Source of the DNA: Deltaproteobacteria bacterium ADurb.Bin151
GTDB taxonomy: Bacteria; Desulfobacterota; Syntrophia; Syntrophales; Smithellaceae
NCBI GenBank assembly: GCA_002070455.1
Contig: MWDG01000014.1
Span: forward strand, 1-47,257
Direction: 5' to 3'
Length of the DNA: 47,257 nt
A program made the translations under genes and the position numbers. Below the pieces are notes generated by a model, which worked only from the letters and a program-made list of their open reading frames with translations, was not told the DNA's origin and did no database searches. Every line of letters starts with the position of its first letter. Positions within the stretch are counted from its first letter, which is position 1. This document shows positions 23,618 through 32,590 of the stretch, one piece after another.

Positions 23618-25288
23618 ATGATGACGAAACCCTGGCATAAATTTTATGATTACAATGTTCCCTTCACGATCCGTTATCCCCGCAACCCGGCGCATAAGAT
23701 TTTTCTGATGACCGCCGGGATTCACCCGGATAAAATCTGCACCCGTTTCTACGGATCGGATTTGACTTACTGGCAAATCCGCGAGCAGGTGCTCAGAATG
23801 GCCAATGCGCTTGCGGCGAAAGGGGTGAAAAAGGGAGACCGCGTGGGCGTTCATCTGCCCAACTGTCCGCAGTTTATCATTTCCTATCTGGCCATTATGC
23901 ATCTGGGCGGGATCGTGGTGAATATGAATCCGCTCTATACGCCCGCCGAACTGCACTTCATTATCGAAAACACCGAAATGGACACGCTGATCACGTTCGA
24001 TATGTTTCTGGACAATGTCCGGAAAGCGGTTACGGACACCAAATTGAAGCGCGTGGTGGTCACGAAAATCACGGATTACATCAACGGGCTGGGTGTGAGT
24101 ACGGCGAAGAGCCTGGATCTCGAGGAAGGATGGCTTCATTTTTCCGAACTTATTGAAAACTGCAAGGATACACGTCCTCCCCGCATCCCCATCGTGCTGG
24201 AGGATCCGGCCATGATCCAGTTTACCGGTGGAACAACCGGGTTTCCCAAGGGGGCGCTTTTGACCCACGGCAATCTGGTGGCGGCTACTTTTCAGGCCGG
24301 CATGTGGGCGGCGCCCGGTGTGTATTCTCCCCACACCATGCCGCAGCAGGAACGCAGTGTTCTGGCGGTGCTTCCGTTGTTCCATGTCTATGGAAATATT
24401 TACGCCATGAACTGGGCGTTTTTCAGCTGCGCAACGCAGATTCTGGTGCCGCGGTTTGATATTGATGAAATCCTGGATACGATAGTCAAGGCCGGCCATA
24501 TTGTGTTTTTCCCTGCTGTGCCCACAATGATTACCGCCATTGTCAATCATCCGAAGGCGGCAAGCCTTGACCTGGGGAAATACATAGGCTTGCTCAGCAG
24601 CGGCGGCGCCCCGATGCCGCTGGAGCTCATTGAACGCGTCATCGATCTGGGCATTATCTTCAATGAAGGATACGGGCTTAGCGAATCGAGTTCGGTGATT
24701 ACCGCGAATCCTTTTGGTTACACCAAGGTCGGTTCCATCGGTATTCCGATGGCGGACAATGATTTTCGCATTGTGGATGTGGAAAACGGCGTGGAAGATG
24801 TCAAGCCCGGCCAGTCCGGAGAATTGATCTTGAAAGGCCCGACCATCATGAAAGGTTACTGGAACAATCCGGCCGAGACGGACAATCAGCTCAAAGACGG
24901 CTGGCTCTACACAGGCGACATCGCGCAGGCGGATGAAGACAGTTTCATCTTTATCGTGGACCGCAAAAAAGACATGATCATTGCCAGCGGTTTCAATATT
25001 TATCCGCGCGAAATCGAAGAGGTCCTCTATGAGTATCCGAAAGTATCCGAAGCGGTAGCCATAGGCATTCCGCACGACTACCGCGGTGAGACGGTAAAAG
25101 CCTTTATCGTTTTACAGCCGGGAGAGACGGCCACCGAAGAGGAAATCATTGATTTCTGCAAAATCAAACTGGCCCCCTATAAAGTGCCCAAGATTGTGGA
25201 GTTCCGCGATGCCGTGCCCAAGTCCCCTGTGGGCAAAATTCTGCGCAAGGTTTTACGGGATGAAGAGATGGCAAAGACAAAAAAATAA
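23618..25288 (+). CDS. Fatty acid-CoA ligase (AMP-forming)
   Basis: This 556-residue ANL-superfamily enzyme activates a carboxylic acid with ATP and CoA. The P-loop-like motif IQFTGGTTGFPKGALLTH is near residue 200. GYGLSESSSV (A5) and GWLYTGDI (A7) follow, then DRKKDMIIASGFNIYPREIEE (A8 hinge) and the C-terminal catalytic lysine in SPVGKILRK. Overall similarity is to long-chain acyl-CoA synthetases. AAGGAGG stands before the ATG. It follows the acyl-CoA dehydrogenase by 104 bp. Chain-length preference cannot be read from sequence. Confidence 0.92.
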   Translation: MMTKPWHKFYDYNVPFTIRYPRNPAHKIFLMTAGIHPDKICTRFYGSDLTYWQIREQVLRMANALAAKGVKKGDRVGVHLPNCPQFIISYLAIMHLGGIVVNMNPLYTPAELHFIIENTEMDTLITFDMFLDNVRKAVTDTKLKRVVVTKITDYINGLGVSTAKSLDLEEGWLHFSELIENCKDTRPPRIPIVLEDPAMIQFTGGTTGFPKGALLTHGNLVAATFQAGMWAAPGVYSPHTMPQQERSVLAVLPLFHVYGNIYAMNWAFFSCATQILVPRFDIDEILDTIVKAGHIVFFPAVPTMITAIVNHPKAASLDLGKYIGLLSSGGAPMPLELIERVIDLGIIFNEGYGLSESSSVITANPFGYTKVGSIGIPMADNDFRIVDVENGVEDVKPGQSGELILKGPTIMKGYWNNPAETDNQLKDGWLYTGDIAQADEDSFIFIVDRKKDMIIASGFNIYPREIEEVLYEYPKVSEAVAIGIPHDYRGETVKAFIVLQPGETATEEEIIDFCKIKLAPYKVPKIVEFRDAVPKSPVGKILRKVLRDEEMAKTKK

Positions 25289-25312
25289 TTCATAGGACAA
25301 GGAGGGAGAACG

Positions 25313-26464
25313 ATGAAGTCTGAAGATGTGAAAAAGATAGCCATGATTGGAGCGGGTGACATGGGACACGGGATTGCGGCTGCCTGTCTGTTGGGAGGCT
25401 ACAACGTTGTCCTGCGTGACATTGAGCAGAAATTTGTTGACAAAGGGGTTGCGGGAATTATCACGAGCCTGGATAAGTTAAAAGAAAAAGGCAAAATAGC
25501 CCCGGACGTTTATGCGCAGGCGCTGGTGAGGCTTACCCCCATGGTGGATCTGCAGGAAGCCGTCCAAGACGCGGATTTTATTATTGAGGCTGTTCCCGAA
25601 AAGCTCGATCTGAAAAAGAGTGTGTTTGCGGACCTGGACAAATTTGCCCCGAAACACGCCATCCTGGCGTCGAACACTTCCAATATGAGCATTACGGATA
25701 TTGCTGCTGCCACGAACCGGCCGGACAAGGTAATCGGGTATCACTTTTTCAACCCGGCCATTCTGATGAAGCTGGTAGAAGTCATCAAGGGGAAGAATAC
25801 ATCTGACGAATCCATTCAGATCGGTTATGAAATTGCCAAAAAGATTAAAAAAGTTCCCGTGATCGTAAAGAGAGACTCTCCCGGCTTTATCTTCAACCGG
25901 GTAAACGAACCGACGCTTGTTTTACTTTCTAAAATTCTGGAAGCGGGGCATCCTTCACCGGAAGAGTTTGATGCCGCGTTTAAGCCCCTGATGGCAATGG
26001 CGCCATTCGAACTGGTGGACTATGTCGGGATTGACGTAGCTGTGCACGGTCTGGAGTATTTTTCTCAGGTGCTTTCCAAGGATTATAAACCTTCAAAAGC
26101 GATTCTGTCTTATCTAAAATCCGGCAACCTGGGTAAAAAAACAGGGAAAGGTTTTTATGACTGGTCCAAGGGGAGGCCTTCCATTGATCTGACGAAAGCC
26201 ACGAAGGAATTTGATATTAATCAGCTGATCGCCCTCCAGGTCAATGAAGCAACAAAACTGCTGGAGGAAGGCGTTGCGGATGATCCTAAAGAGATTGATC
26301 TGGCCATGGCCAACGGCGGCGGTTCACCTTTCGGACCCTTCGCGCTGGCCCAGGGGATCGGTTATCCTGAACTGGTCTATAAGCTGAATGAACTGCATAA
26401 AAAATTCCCTCTGGATATCTTCAAGCCAACCAAAACGTTGAAAGCAGGAAATATCAAGCTGTAA
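25313..26464 (+). CDS. 3-hydroxyacyl-CoA dehydrogenase
   Basis: This 383-residue NAD-dependent enzyme oxidises 3-hydroxyacyl-CoA to 3-ketoacyl-CoA. The Rossmann motif IGAGDMGHGIA is at residues 9-19. The catalytic region is LASNTSNMSIT, with GYHFFNPAILMKLVEVI carrying the active-site His and Asn-Pro. SPGFIFNRV starts the C-terminal helical domain, and GKKTGKGFYDW closes it. The C-terminal part is slightly longer than in the ~290-residue short forms because it continues into a second helical repeat. It is 24 bp after the ligase and preceded by AAGGAGG, so it belongs to the same operon. Hydratase and thiolase genes are not in the window. Confidence 0.93.
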   Translation: MKSEDVKKIAMIGAGDMGHGIAAACLLGGYNVVLRDIEQKFVDKGVAGIITSLDKLKEKGKIAPDVYAQALVRLTPMVDLQEAVQDADFIIEAVPEKLDLKKSVFADLDKFAPKHAILASNTSNMSITDIAAATNRPDKVIGYHFFNPAILMKLVEVIKGKNTSDESIQIGYEIAKKIKKVPVIVKRDSPGFIFNRVNEPTLVLLSKILEAGHPSPEEFDAAFKPLMAMAPFELVDYVGIDVAVHGLEYFSQVLSKDYKPSKAILSYLKSGNLGKKTGKGFYDWSKGRPSIDLTKATKEFDINQLIALQVNEATKLLEEGVADDPKEIDLAMANGGGSPFGPFALAQGIGYPELVYKLNELHKKFPLDIFKPTKTLKAGNIKL

Positions 26465-26487
26465 AAATTGAAATCAGCGTCTCTCTT

Positions 26488-26532
26488 TTGTGTTCCCCGG
26501 CCGGCCAAAGTATGGTCAGCCGGGGAACACAA
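26488..26532. promoter_or_regulatory. 14-bp perfect inverted repeat before the SRAP gene
   Basis: Arms TTGTGTTCCCCGGC (26488-26501) and its exact complement (26519-26532) enclose a 17-base loop, ending 22 bases before the SRAP ATG. No T-run follows on either strand. It may still be a terminator for the operon, or an mRNA structure or operator controlling SRAP. Confidence 0.5.
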
Positions 26533-26553
26533 TATCGCCGGGGAGGATGTTTC

Positions 26554-27171
26554 ATGTGCGGACGATTTGTTTTAATCACGGATTTGTCAGTCATCGCCGA
26601 AGAATTTGAAGTTCACGATATGTCCGTGCATTTTTCTCCCAGCCATACTGTCAGTCCCGGCCAGCATATTCCCGCTTTGATCCGGCAGGACAATCAAAAC
26701 ATGATGGTAACTTACCTGTGGGGGTTGATTCCTTCCTGGGCCAAAGATCCGTCCATTGGCGCAAATCTGTTCAATGCCAGGGCTGAAACCGTGGCGGAAA
26801 AACCCAGCTTCAAAAACGCCTTTCTCCACAGAAGATGCCTGATTCCCGCCGATGGCTTTTACGAATGGAAGATGGAAGGCAAAAAGAAAATTCCTTATTC
26901 ATTTTCCTTGAAAACGGGTGTGCCCTTTGTTTTTGCCGGCCTGCATGAGAAGTGGATTGCCCCGGATAAAAAAACCGTGGAAACCTGCACCATCATCACA
27001 ACACAGGCCAACGGTGTTGTCGAACCCATTCATGACCGCATGCCGGTGATCGTGCCGAAAGAATCTCAGACCCTCTGGTTGGAAACACAAAATAACGACG
27101 TGTCGAAGCTTCAGGACGTTTTAAAACCCTATCCGGCCGATGAAATGATTTGTAAGTCTACGACCTTTTAA
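26554..27171 (+). CDS. SRAP-domain protein (YedK/HMCES-like abasic-site crosslinker)
   Basis: This 205-residue protein shields abasic sites in single-stranded DNA by a thiazolidine crosslink through its N-terminal cysteine. The start must be ATG 26554, since removal of Met exposes C2 of MCGRF; GGGGAGG precedes it. Other family residues are the asparagine and glutamate in NARAETVAEKPSF, RRCLIPADGFYEWK, and HDRMPVIVP with the catalytic His. Length and order are normal. It lies about 5 kb from umuDC, but its own promoter is not obvious and a damage-inducible site was not found. Confidence 0.93.
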   Translation: MCGRFVLITDLSVIAEEFEVHDMSVHFSPSHTVSPGQHIPALIRQDNQNMMVTYLWGLIPSWAKDPSIGANLFNARAETVAEKPSFKNAFLHRRCLIPADGFYEWKMEGKKKIPYSFSLKTGVPFVFAGLHEKWIAPDKKTVETCTIITTQANGVVEPIHDRMPVIVPKESQTLWLETQNNDVSKLQDVLKPYPADEMICKSTTF

Positions 27172-27209
27172 TCCAGGTAACACTCGACGAGAGTTATTTC
27201 TCTGTTTTG

Positions 27210-27345
27210 TCATTCCGTGCAAGCGAAGCGCGACACGGAATCCAGGAATATTAATGAATGGTTCCCCGCACTCGTGCCCTCGCGTGACCTGTATTAGGGT
27301 ATTCGCAGGGACAACTGGATTCCCGCCTTCGCGGGAATAACGACT
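27210..27345. repeat. Two dispersed-repeat-like hairpins
   Basis: The 27172-27531 gap holds ATTCCGTG / CACGGAAT (27212-27219 and 27234-27241) and ATTCCCGC-CTTC-GCGGGAAT (27319-27338). Each is flanked by GTCAT, (T)CCAGG or CTGGATT words. These resemble the GTCATTCCCGC...GCGGGAATCCAG intergenic repeats scattered through many proteobacterial genomes. No gene is supported here. Confidence 0.6.
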
Positions 27346-27531
27346 TTTTACTATTCTGACACAGTTTCATTTGGCATGACAACAGTGCATTCAACGATGA
27401 GGCTGTTAATCCATCAACTGCGGTGCCGTATCTGTGCTCCTCATGATGTATGTATAATTTCCTTGCCAGAAAGATGAATAAACTGATAAGGAGCGCATGC
27501 AACAACCCGTAGAAAGGATACAGAAAATGAA

Positions 27532-28443
27532 ATGAGTTTCAAAGGCATTGTAACGGTTATTCGCATTCCTTTTCTGATTTTGGCGCTGATCCTAAGTATT
27601 CTGGGCGCTGCCGTTGCCTGGTATGAATTCAGACTTTTCGGCTCGCCGTTTAACCTCGGATATGCGGTGCTGGCCACATTCGGCCTTCTGGTCGCTCACG
27701 CGGCAGTCAATATCTTTAATGATTATTTCGATGCCCGCAGCGGGCTGGATTATAAAACCCGCCGGACTCCCTTCAGCGGAGGAAGCGGCGCTGCGCCGGA
27801 AGGATTGCTGACTGTTTCAGAAGTTTTCTGGCTGGGAATTATCTGCTTACTCATCCTGATTCCGATCGCTTTATTTTTTGTACTGAAATCTGGCTGGATG
27901 CTTTTACCGCTTTTGGTGCTGGCCGCTATTCTGATAATCTTTTATACCCCTTTCATCCTGAAAATGGGGTACCCCGAGTGGTCGGCCGGCCTGGGGCTGG
28001 GGATTCTGCCGGTGATGGGCGCTTATTTTGTTCATACCGGCGCATATTCAGCGAGTTCCTTCATCGCTTCCATGCCTTCTTTTTTCCTGGTACATAACCT
28101 GCTTTTACTCAACGAGTTTCCGGATGCCCAAGCGGATGTAACGGTGGGAAGGCGGACGCTGCCGATTATTGCCGGAAAGAAAAAAGCGGCTTATTTTTTC
28201 TCTTTCGTTACTTTGTTGGTTTATGTCTGGGTGGTCTGGGCGGTTATTTATGATCACATGCCGGTGTTCACGCTTTTGTCGCTTCTGACATTGCCCCTGG
28301 GTTTCCAGGTCATCAAGGGATCGTTCGGATATGACGACAGGGGAACCTTTCTCAAGGCTATGGGACAAAATGTTTTGCTGGTTCTTGTCACACAGGCTCT
28401 GATTGCGGCGGGGTACATTTTAAGCGGAATTTTTCTGAAGTGA
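27532..28443 (+). CDS. UbiA-family prenyltransferase (MenA-like)
   Basis: This 303-residue membrane enzyme with about eight or nine hydrophobic segments transfers a polyprenyl group to an aromatic acceptor. The first aspartate motif is NIFNDYFDARSGLD (around residues 63-76). The second is NEFPDAQADVTVGRRTLP (around 194-211). Both bind Mg-diphosphate. The pattern is closest to MenA (dihydroxynaphthoate polyprenyltransferase, menaquinone synthesis), but no other men genes are present. The ribosome site is weak. Alternative acceptors are possible. Confidence 0.85.
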   Translation: MSFKGIVTVIRIPFLILALILSILGAAVAWYEFRLFGSPFNLGYAVLATFGLLVAHAAVNIFNDYFDARSGLDYKTRRTPFSGGSGAAPEGLLTVSEVFWLGIICLLILIPIALFFVLKSGWMLLPLLVLAAILIIFYTPFILKMGYPEWSAGLGLGILPVMGAYFVHTGAYSASSFIASMPSFFLVHNLLLLNEFPDAQADVTVGRRTLPIIAGKKKAAYFFSFVTLLVYVWVVWAVIYDHMPVFTLLSLLTLPLGFQVIKGSFGYDDRGTFLKAMGQNVLLVLVTQALIAAGYILSGIFLK

Positions 28444-28514
28444 CATGGATCAATCAACCGTGGTAGATTTGAAAAATTGAATCAAGAAAACAGAATCAGA
28501 AAGGAGATCACAAT

Positions 28515-28703
28515 ATGGAATATTATTTGATGCTGTTCAAGAATGGTTCATTGAAAATCTATAAGAACAAACAGAGCCGGGGAAGAATGGAAGAAGGCGC
28601 ACGGCAATTTGTCTGTTCCAGCAATGTGACTGTGCAGGATTTACACGTCTGGGCATCCAACGGTTATAAAAAGTTAAATACCGTTCGGGAAATTGAAAAC
28701 TGA
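28515..28703 (+). CDS. Small hypothetical protein
   Basis: This 62-residue soluble, basic protein has AAAGGAG eight bases before its ATG, which supports real translation. Sequence features are modest: YYLMLFKNGSLKIYKN, a central charged stretch RGRMEEGARQF, and VTVQDLHVWASNGYKKL. No cysteine cluster beyond one Cys, no signal and no membrane segment. It converges on the HD-GYP gene with a 3-bp gap and lies 71 bp after the prenyltransferase gene. I do not recognise the family. Confidence 0.65.
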   Translation: MEYYLMLFKNGSLKIYKNKQSRGRMEEGARQFVCSSNVTVQDLHVWASNGYKKLNTVREIEN

Positions 28704-28706
28704 CGT

Positions 28707-29759
28707 TTAGTGAATTCTGAACAGATCATACTGGTGGGTAAGCTGATAGCCTTTCTCCCGGAATAATTTCAGGCAGGCATTGGCGACGCCATTGTCATAA
28801 AGAATTCCCTTGTTTGTTTCTATCTCTTTGAGGGCCGCATCCAGACCCAGCGACGCACGATAAGGACGGTGGGTAGCCATGGCCTCCACAACATCTGCCA
28901 CGGCAAGAATGCGCGCCTCCATGAGGATTTCATTCCCCTTCAGATTTCTCGGATAACCGGCGCCATTCATCCGTTCGTGATGCTGGTGGACGATTTCCGC
29001 CAGGGGCCATGGGGAATACACATGCTTCAGCATTTCGTATCCATCATGAGAGTGTTCTTTAATCATGGAAATTTCTATGTTGTTCAATTGGGTGGGTTTG
29101 GACAACACATCCGACGGGACGGATATCTTCCCTATGTCGTGGATGGAACTTGCCATACGGATCCCTTCAATTGTATCGTTGGGAAGCCCCTTTTCTTTGG
29201 CGATGGCCAGGGCCAGATTGGAGACTCTCTTCTGATGTACGGCCGTGTAGGGATCTCTAACTTCTGATGCCATGCCCAGGACCTGGATAGTTGTCTTAAT
29301 GGACTTTCTCAGGTTTGTTAGAAGTTCGCTGAGTGTTTCTTCCGCTTTTTTGCGCTCGGCGATGTCCTTACTGACTCCCATTACAGCCAGCCCGCCTACA
29401 TAGTTGATGACCGTCAAGTTAATGACAGCATCCACTCTGGTTACACCGTCTTTCTTAATTAAGCAGAAGTCATATTCGCTGGAGGAGTGAATACCCTTCA
29501 TCAGCCGGGCATGGTGTTGTGTCACCATCTGCAGGTATTCCGGTGCGATGAACTCTTTTATGTTTCTACCGATTAACTCTTGAGCGCTATAGTCTATTAC
29601 TTTTGCAAATCCTTCATTGGCATAAAGGATATAACCGTTCCGGATAATGAATATACCGTCCTCGATACTCCGAACAAGTCCGCTATAATTCTCTTCAGAA
29701 ACGCTAAAATCATCTTCTGCATTCACCCTTTCCGCTGCTTCCAGATTTATCTTTTTCAT
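28707..29759 (-). CDS. PAS/HD-GYP c-di-GMP phosphodiesterase
   Basis: This 350-residue cytoplasmic protein has an N-terminal PAS domain (about 25-140: GLVRSIEDGIFIIRNGYILYANEGF, VMGVSKDIAERKKAEE). An HD-GYP domain follows (about 160-340), which hydrolyses c-di-GMP. The metal-binding HD is at H207-D208 (SIHDIGK). HSHDGYEML and HHERMNGAGYP (260-270) supply further His ligands and the GYP signature, with N in place of the commoner D. ILAVADVVEAMATHRPYR closes the domain. AAGGTG precedes the ATG. With the GGDEF and PilZ genes at 12-15 kb the window encodes synthesis, degradation and sensing of c-di-GMP. Confidence 0.93.
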   Translation of the reverse strand: MKKINLEAAERVNAEDDFSVSEENYSGLVRSIEDGIFIIRNGYILYANEGFAKVIDYSAQELIGRNIKEFIAPEYLQMVTQHHARLMKGIHSSSEYDFCLIKKDGVTRVDAVINLTVINYVGGLAVMGVSKDIAERKKAEETLSELLTNLRKSIKTTIQVLGMASEVRDPYTAVHQKRVSNLALAIAKEKGLPNDTIEGIRMASSIHDIGKISVPSDVLSKPTQLNNIEISMIKEHSHDGYEMLKHVYSPWPLAEIVHQHHERMNGAGYPRNLKGNEILMEARILAVADVVEAMATHRPYRASLGLDAALKEIETNKGILYDNGVANACLKLFREKGYQLTHQYDLFRIH

Positions 29760-30152
29760 TTTTCACCTTATTCATGTCCGTTGAAGTTGCGCCCTGCTTT
29801 TCCAATACGATTTTCCTCTTCAGGTATAAACATTTCAGACAAGTTAGCAATCAGTGTGCCATTGATTACCTTTTAATAAAAATCATATTATATATTATTG
29901 ATATTATTAGAGTTAATTATGTTGCTTGCGGATGATTTGCTCCCCTGTGTCTTATGAGAAGCAAATAGTACAACTAAAAATGGTAGTTCATTATGAACCA
30001 TTGATTATTTTTTGATGGAGTCTATGTGATTGATCATTATTGATGAAGAATTGACAAAAACACCTTCGCCAGCTCGCAGGGACACACATTTACGGTGTGA
30101 CAAGCGGTGATGATTACGGGGGTTGATTGATGAAAATACCATGCACTGGTTC
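29760..30152. other. Intergenic region upstream of the HD-GYP gene
   Basis: About 390 bases with no supported gene. It is very AT-rich around 29870-29920, as expected for a promoter region. An ATTTGCT...AGCAAAT inverted repeat (about 29934-29965) is visible. No RNA gene was recognised. Confidence 0.4.
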
Positions 30153-30296
30153 TTATATCAGTCGCCACACGACATACATGAGCAACCCGGCCAGCAGAAG
30201 GATTTCACCGTACATCCAAATTTTGCCCTTGCGTCGTTCGATGAAAATGACCTGATCATGATGACGCCGTTCTTTATGGGGATATCCTGGTTTCAT
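30153..30296 (-). CDS. Small single-pass membrane protein (47 residues)
   Basis: This frame is supported by GGGAGGA five bases before the ATG at 30296. The protein opens with a strongly basic, His-rich stretch (MKPGYPHKERRHHDQVIFIERRKG in outline). It ends in one hydrophobic helix, GEILLLAGLLMYVVWRLI. The pattern suggests a C-tail-anchored inner-membrane peptide with its basic part in the cytoplasm. No family is recognised, and the overlapping plus-strand frame has no ribosome site. Confidence 0.55.
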   Translation of the reverse strand: MKPGYPHKERRHHDQVIFIERRKGKIWMYGEILLLAGLLMYVVWRLI

Positions 30297-30484
30297 TCTG
30301 TTCCTCCCGAGTTTATTTTTTACGGGCAATAAAAGCATTCTTTTGATGATTTGTTTTCTTTATACCATAAAATCAGGTCAGAATTCATCTTTAATTATTG
30401 CACACATATGCAAAATATACATGGAAATTTCCCAATGTTTCCTATATTTAAGATGCACGGGTGTTCAATAATTAAAAAATACGG

Positions 30485-31561
30485 ATGAATGACATGAGCA
30501 GATACTGGAGCAAGACAGTTAAGAACATTAAGCCTTATATTCCCGGAGAACAGCCGAAAGACCGTAAATATATCAAGCTCAACACCAATGAAAACCCTTA
30601 TCCGCCCTCTGCCAAAGCCATAAACGCCATCAAACTTGCCGCCTGTGACACATTGAGGCTTTACCCTGATCCTTCAGGCGATGCACTGAGAGATGCGATT
30701 GCAGAATATTTTCGTCTCAAAAGGGGAAATGTTTTCATCGGCAACGGCTCCGATGAATTGCTGGCATTTTCCTTCCCCGCTTTTTTTGAGCCGGAGAGGC
30801 CCCCGATTCTTTTTGCCGAGGTAACCTACAGTTTCTATCCGGTTTATGCGGAGTTTTTTAATATTCCCTACCGGTTGATTGCGGTCGATGATGAATTTAG
30901 TGTTTTTGTGGAAGATTATTTTCAGGAAAACGGGGGAATCATCATCGCCAATCCGAATGCTCCTACCGGGAAAGGATTGTCGCTTGCAGACATTAAAAAG
31001 ATTCTGGATAAGAACAAAAATCGGGTAGTCATTATTGATGAGGCTTATATTGATTTCGGAGGCCAATCCGCTGTCTGCCTGATCGACGATTATCCGAATC
31101 TGCTGGTGGTCCGGACATTGTCCAAGTCTCATTCGCTGGCAGGATTGCGGGTGGGATACGCTCTGGCGAGTGAAGAACTGATCGAAGGGATTATCCGGGT
31201 GAAGGATTCAATTAATTCCTACACCGTTGATCGCCTTGCACAGGCCGGAGCGCTTGCAGCCATTCAGGACGACGCTTATTTTCAGGAAACAAGGTCGAAA
31301 ATTATCCGGACCCGGGAACGTGTGTCGGCTAAGCTCAAAGATTTTGGTTTCCGCGTCATTCATTCAGAGGCGAATTTCGTTTTTATCAGCAGTCCGCAGT
31401 ATCCCGGACGCGTCCTGTTTCAACGATTAAGGGAAGAAGGTATTCTTATACGATATTTTGATAAGCCAAAAATTGATAATTTCCTTCGGGTGACCATCGG
31501 GACAGATGAGGAAATGGATCGTTTTCTGGAGGTTATCGGATTGATCTGCGGCACGACTTGA
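30485..31561 (+). CDS. hisC: Histidinol-phosphate aminotransferase
   Basis: This 358-residue class I/II PLP enzyme interconverts imidazole-acetol phosphate and histidinol phosphate in histidine synthesis. It has LNTNENPYPPS at the N-terminus, LRLYPDPSGDALR, and GNGSDELL (phosphate cup). NPNAPTGKGLS precedes VVIIDEAYIDFGG. The Schiff-base lysine K214 is in RTLSKSHSLAGLRVGY, and FLRVTIGTDEEMDRFL closes the protein. Length is normal. It is not with other his genes, which is common. The ribosome site is weak, and an in-frame ATG at 30494 is an alternative start. Confidence 0.93.
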   Translation: MNDMSRYWSKTVKNIKPYIPGEQPKDRKYIKLNTNENPYPPSAKAINAIKLAACDTLRLYPDPSGDALRDAIAEYFRLKRGNVFIGNGSDELLAFSFPAFFEPERPPILFAEVTYSFYPVYAEFFNIPYRLIAVDDEFSVFVEDYFQENGGIIIANPNAPTGKGLSLADIKKILDKNKNRVVIIDEAYIDFGGQSAVCLIDDYPNLLVVRTLSKSHSLAGLRVGYALASEELIEGIIRVKDSINSYTVDRLAQAGALAAIQDDAYFQETRSKIIRTRERVSAKLKDFGFRVIHSEANFVFISSPQYPGRVLFQRLREEGILIRYFDKPKIDNFLRVTIGTDEEMDRFLEVIGLICGTT

Positions 31562-31611
31562 TTCAACAGATCATGCTCTGAATATGAATGTATCCATCTG
31601 AAGTTATTCGG

Positions 31612-32286
31612 TTATTTGTCCCAGAAATGATGTGCTTCCTGCTGTTCCCGGATCAGTGTGTCTTCCACTTTTTTACGGAGTGATTCAAACTCATCATCGT
31701 TCATTTTTTCTGGAACTAAAAAGGTTGAGCCGAATCGGACAAGAATTTGGCTGAATGGTTTGGGAACCATGAAACGATCCCAACTGTTTGCTTTCCAGGC
31801 TTTTTCATAGGAAACAAGTCCAAGAACAATCAATGCGTCGGCATCTCTGGCCAACGCGAGCAGACCAGGTTTAATGACACGGGGTGGTCCGTTAGGGCCG
31901 TCAACAATATGGACCCCGATAGGGTCTTTTCGGAGTCCTTCAATCATCGCTCGAAGGGCCTGTTTGCCGCCCCTGGAGCTCGATCCCCGAACCGGTTTCC
32001 ATCCGATTTTCTGGACGATCCTGGAAATAAAATCTCCGTCCCGGCTTTGGCTGACCATGATGCAGGGGGTCAAATCGAACATCGGGGGAACAAAAAAACC
32101 TCCAAAAAATCGCTGATGCCAGACACCAATAATTACCCGACCTCCGTTTTCTGCATGCTTGAGGACCATTTCAGCGTTTTCAAGATGAACGTGTATGGTT
32201 TTCGTATAGAGATTCAGCAGAAAATAGATCACGGAAGACAGCACAGAGTTTATCAAAAAGTATTTAATTTCCTTTGAAACAGACAT
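31612..32286 (-). CDS. DUF374-family lysophospholipid acyltransferase-like protein
   Basis: This 224-residue protein has an N-terminal hydrophobic anchor (about 8-25) and the DUF374 pattern: IIGVWHQRFFGG, MVSQSRDGDFISRIVQKIGWKPVRGSSSRGG, VHIVDGPNGPPRVIKPGLLALAR and the basic C-terminal half. DUF374 proteins belong to the LPLAT superfamily and often accompany lipid A or lysophospholipid acylation. In this subfamily the HX4D motif is replaced by H-Q-R-F-F-G. AAGGAGA precedes the ATG. It converges on hisC. Substrate is not determined. Confidence 0.85.
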   Translation of the reverse strand: MSVSKEIKYFLINSVLSSVIYFLLNLYTKTIHVHLENAEMVLKHAENGGRVIIGVWHQRFFGGFFVPPMFDLTPCIMVSQSRDGDFISRIVQKIGWKPVRGSSSRGGKQALRAMIEGLRKDPIGVHIVDGPNGPPRVIKPGLLALARDADALIVLGLVSYEKAWKANSWDRFMVPKPFSQILVRFGSTFLVPEKMNDDEFESLRKKVEDTLIREQQEAHHFWDK

Positions 32287-32486
32287 GGGAATGTCTCCTT
32301 AATAAAGCATGTTTTCTATTCATCATCCTGTTTTGCCGGCAATGTAGCACAAAATAATGATTTTAAAAATATGAACTCACTTCACATCACAAATCATCCG
32401 GTTGTTTCTACATATGAAGGATAAGAATCTGCTCAAAGACAGGTTTCTTCGATTAAATATCCGTTAAGGAAATCCCCTTTAAAATG

Positions 32487-32520
32487 AAAATGGGCTACGA
32501 TGTTATTCGTAACCCATTTT
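32487..32520 (-). terminator. Bidirectional-looking terminator after the Spy-like operon
   Basis: AAAATGGG-C-TACG and CGTA-A-CCCATTTT form a 13-position stem with one mismatch and an 8-base loop. On the minus strand it lies about 70 bases after the stop at 32591 and is followed by a T-rich tail. The surrounding 32287-32590 holds no gene. Confidence 0.7.
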
Positions 32521-32590
32521 GTTTACTCAGATACTTTCCTGTGCAACTATATGAAGCGTGGATGCCGAGCGCCAACCGCGATGATATCGT

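Noticed and set aside
30123..30332. Plus-strand 69-codon frame
   Set aside because: It overlaps the minus-strand small membrane gene, has no ribosome site and shows no protein-like composition.
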